Below, in pieces: positions 63,571 through 64,000 of a DNA stretch of 64,000 nt. Location of the stretch: positions 310,001 to 374,000 of the forward strand of contig NZ_KB898189.1 of NCBI RefSeq assembly GCF_000377505.1. The letters are read 5' to 3'. The notes beneath the pieces are model-generated. The model was not told where the DNA came from. It worked only from the letters and a program-made list of their open reading frames with translations, and did not search any database. Each line of letters begins with the position of its first letter. The first letter of the stretch is position 1. The DNA is from Paenibacillus massiliensis 2301065 = DSM 16942 (lineage in GTDB: Bacteria; Bacillota; Bacilli; Paenibacillales; Paenibacillaceae). A program made the position numbers and the translations under genes.

Positions 63571-64000
63571 ATGCGCGATAATCGTTACCGGAGACCGCAT
63601 TCACATCGGTCCCTCTCTGATCCCTATTCCTCTCCATCCTACCCAGGGGTCAGCCCATACGAGCAAGCTCCACAGGTCGATTCACCCGGCCTCGTTCCAT
63701 ATGCTCCCCAAGATTCTGATCTGCTGACAGCTACTTCGGCGGCCACAGACAGCAAAGGAGGCTTACTAGGTGGTCTTGCAAGCCTCGGTGAGATCAAGGG
63801 CTTCATCGACCGCATGGGCGGCATTGACGGCATGATTGCCACTTTTGGCAAGGTACAGAAGGTCATGAGCACGATGCAGCAATTCGCTCCTATGGCCAAA
63901 TTAATCATGGGCTCTCTGCCCTTCGGCAAGGGCGGCGGCAAAGGACTACTGGCTACTGATGATTCCTACGACGATTATGATCCACCTAGACGACGCAAAA
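63571..64000 (+). CDS. YqfQ-like protein, N-terminal part
   Basis: Incomplete gene of 143 codons that continues past the window. The first 60 residues are disordered and rich in Arg, Ser and Pro. The section IKGFIDRMGGIDGMIATFGKVQKVMSTMQQ with APMAKLI resembles YqfQ/VrrA proteins of Bacillales. The ATG has AAAGGAAAG upstream. The end is highly basic (PPRRRK). Function unknown. Confidence 0.65.
   Translation, partial: MRDNRYRRPHSHRSLSDPYSSPSYPGVSPYEQAPQVDSPGLVPYAPQDSDLLTATSAATDSKGGLLGGLASLGEIKGFIDRMGGIDGMIATFGKVQKVMSTMQQFAPMAKLIMGSLPFGKGGGKGLLATDDSYDDYDPPRRRK

Noticed and set aside
1..64000. tRNA, rRNA or insertion sequence genes
   Set aside because: No cloverleaf, rRNA or transposase with terminal inverted repeats was recognised on either strand by eye; a covariance search would be needed to exclude small RNAs.

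Overview
The window looks like the chromosome of a Paenibacillus-type member of the Bacillales. Starts are preceded by strong AGGAGG-like ribosome binding sites. Typical genes are a Btr-like AraC regulator with a fused siderophore-binding domain, YesM/YesN two-component pairs beside sugar ABC transporters, Spo0E-like proteins, DgkB, YerC and a YqfQ-like protein. All assignments rest on reading the sequence and translations; no database search was run.

Regions. 0-2.2 kb: a siderophore ABC permease (cut by the window edge) and its Btr-like regulator, with a perfect 7-1-7 Fur box, a second near-match and a 24-bp perfect palindrome. 2.2-5.5 kb: an ECF-type sigma factor followed by three exported proteins, two of them paralogous. 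5.7-7.2 kb: fetAB-type ABC exporter genes whose promoter carries 20-bp direct repeats. 7.4-18.2 kb: xylan and oligosaccharide use, with a modular GH10 xylanase facing an operon of YesM/YesN, a clan GH-A glycosidase, a binding lipoprotein and two permeases. 18.8 kb: a decayed RbsA-like ATPase. 19.7-22.3 kb: a pair of coiled-coil proteins and a LytTR/DUF3021 unit. 22.5-29.8 kb: a split fructose-type PTS, a GH38 alpha-mannosidase and a PRD-type regulator, best read as uptake and cleavage of an alpha-mannoside such as mannosylglycerate. 29.9-38.4 kb: small accessory genes, a secreted beta-helix protein and several short tandem repeats.

38.9-57.9 kb is a clearly AT-richer accessory island. It holds a Type II restriction-modification system (controller, BamHI/BglII-like nuclease, HTH-methyltransferase), a class 2 DISARM operon (drmE-drmA-drmB-drmMII) with no drmC, an undescribed two-gene unit (minimal nucleotidyltransferase plus a 481-residue protein), a Ser/Thr kinase with an unrecognised C-terminal domain, a few small plasmid- or phage-like genes and a large serine recombinase. 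The recombinase ends tail to tail against rlmD, which suggests the island entered or is bounded there.

57.9-64 kb returns to core genes: rlmD, dgkB, a CbiX-like chelatase, yerC and the start of a YqfQ-like gene. A genome-level oddity runs through the window: four otherwise ordinary enzymes or regulators (GH38, the PRD regulator, a GNAT protein and RlmD) carry low-complexity inserts, and several intergenic spaces hold 9-43 bp tandem repeats.
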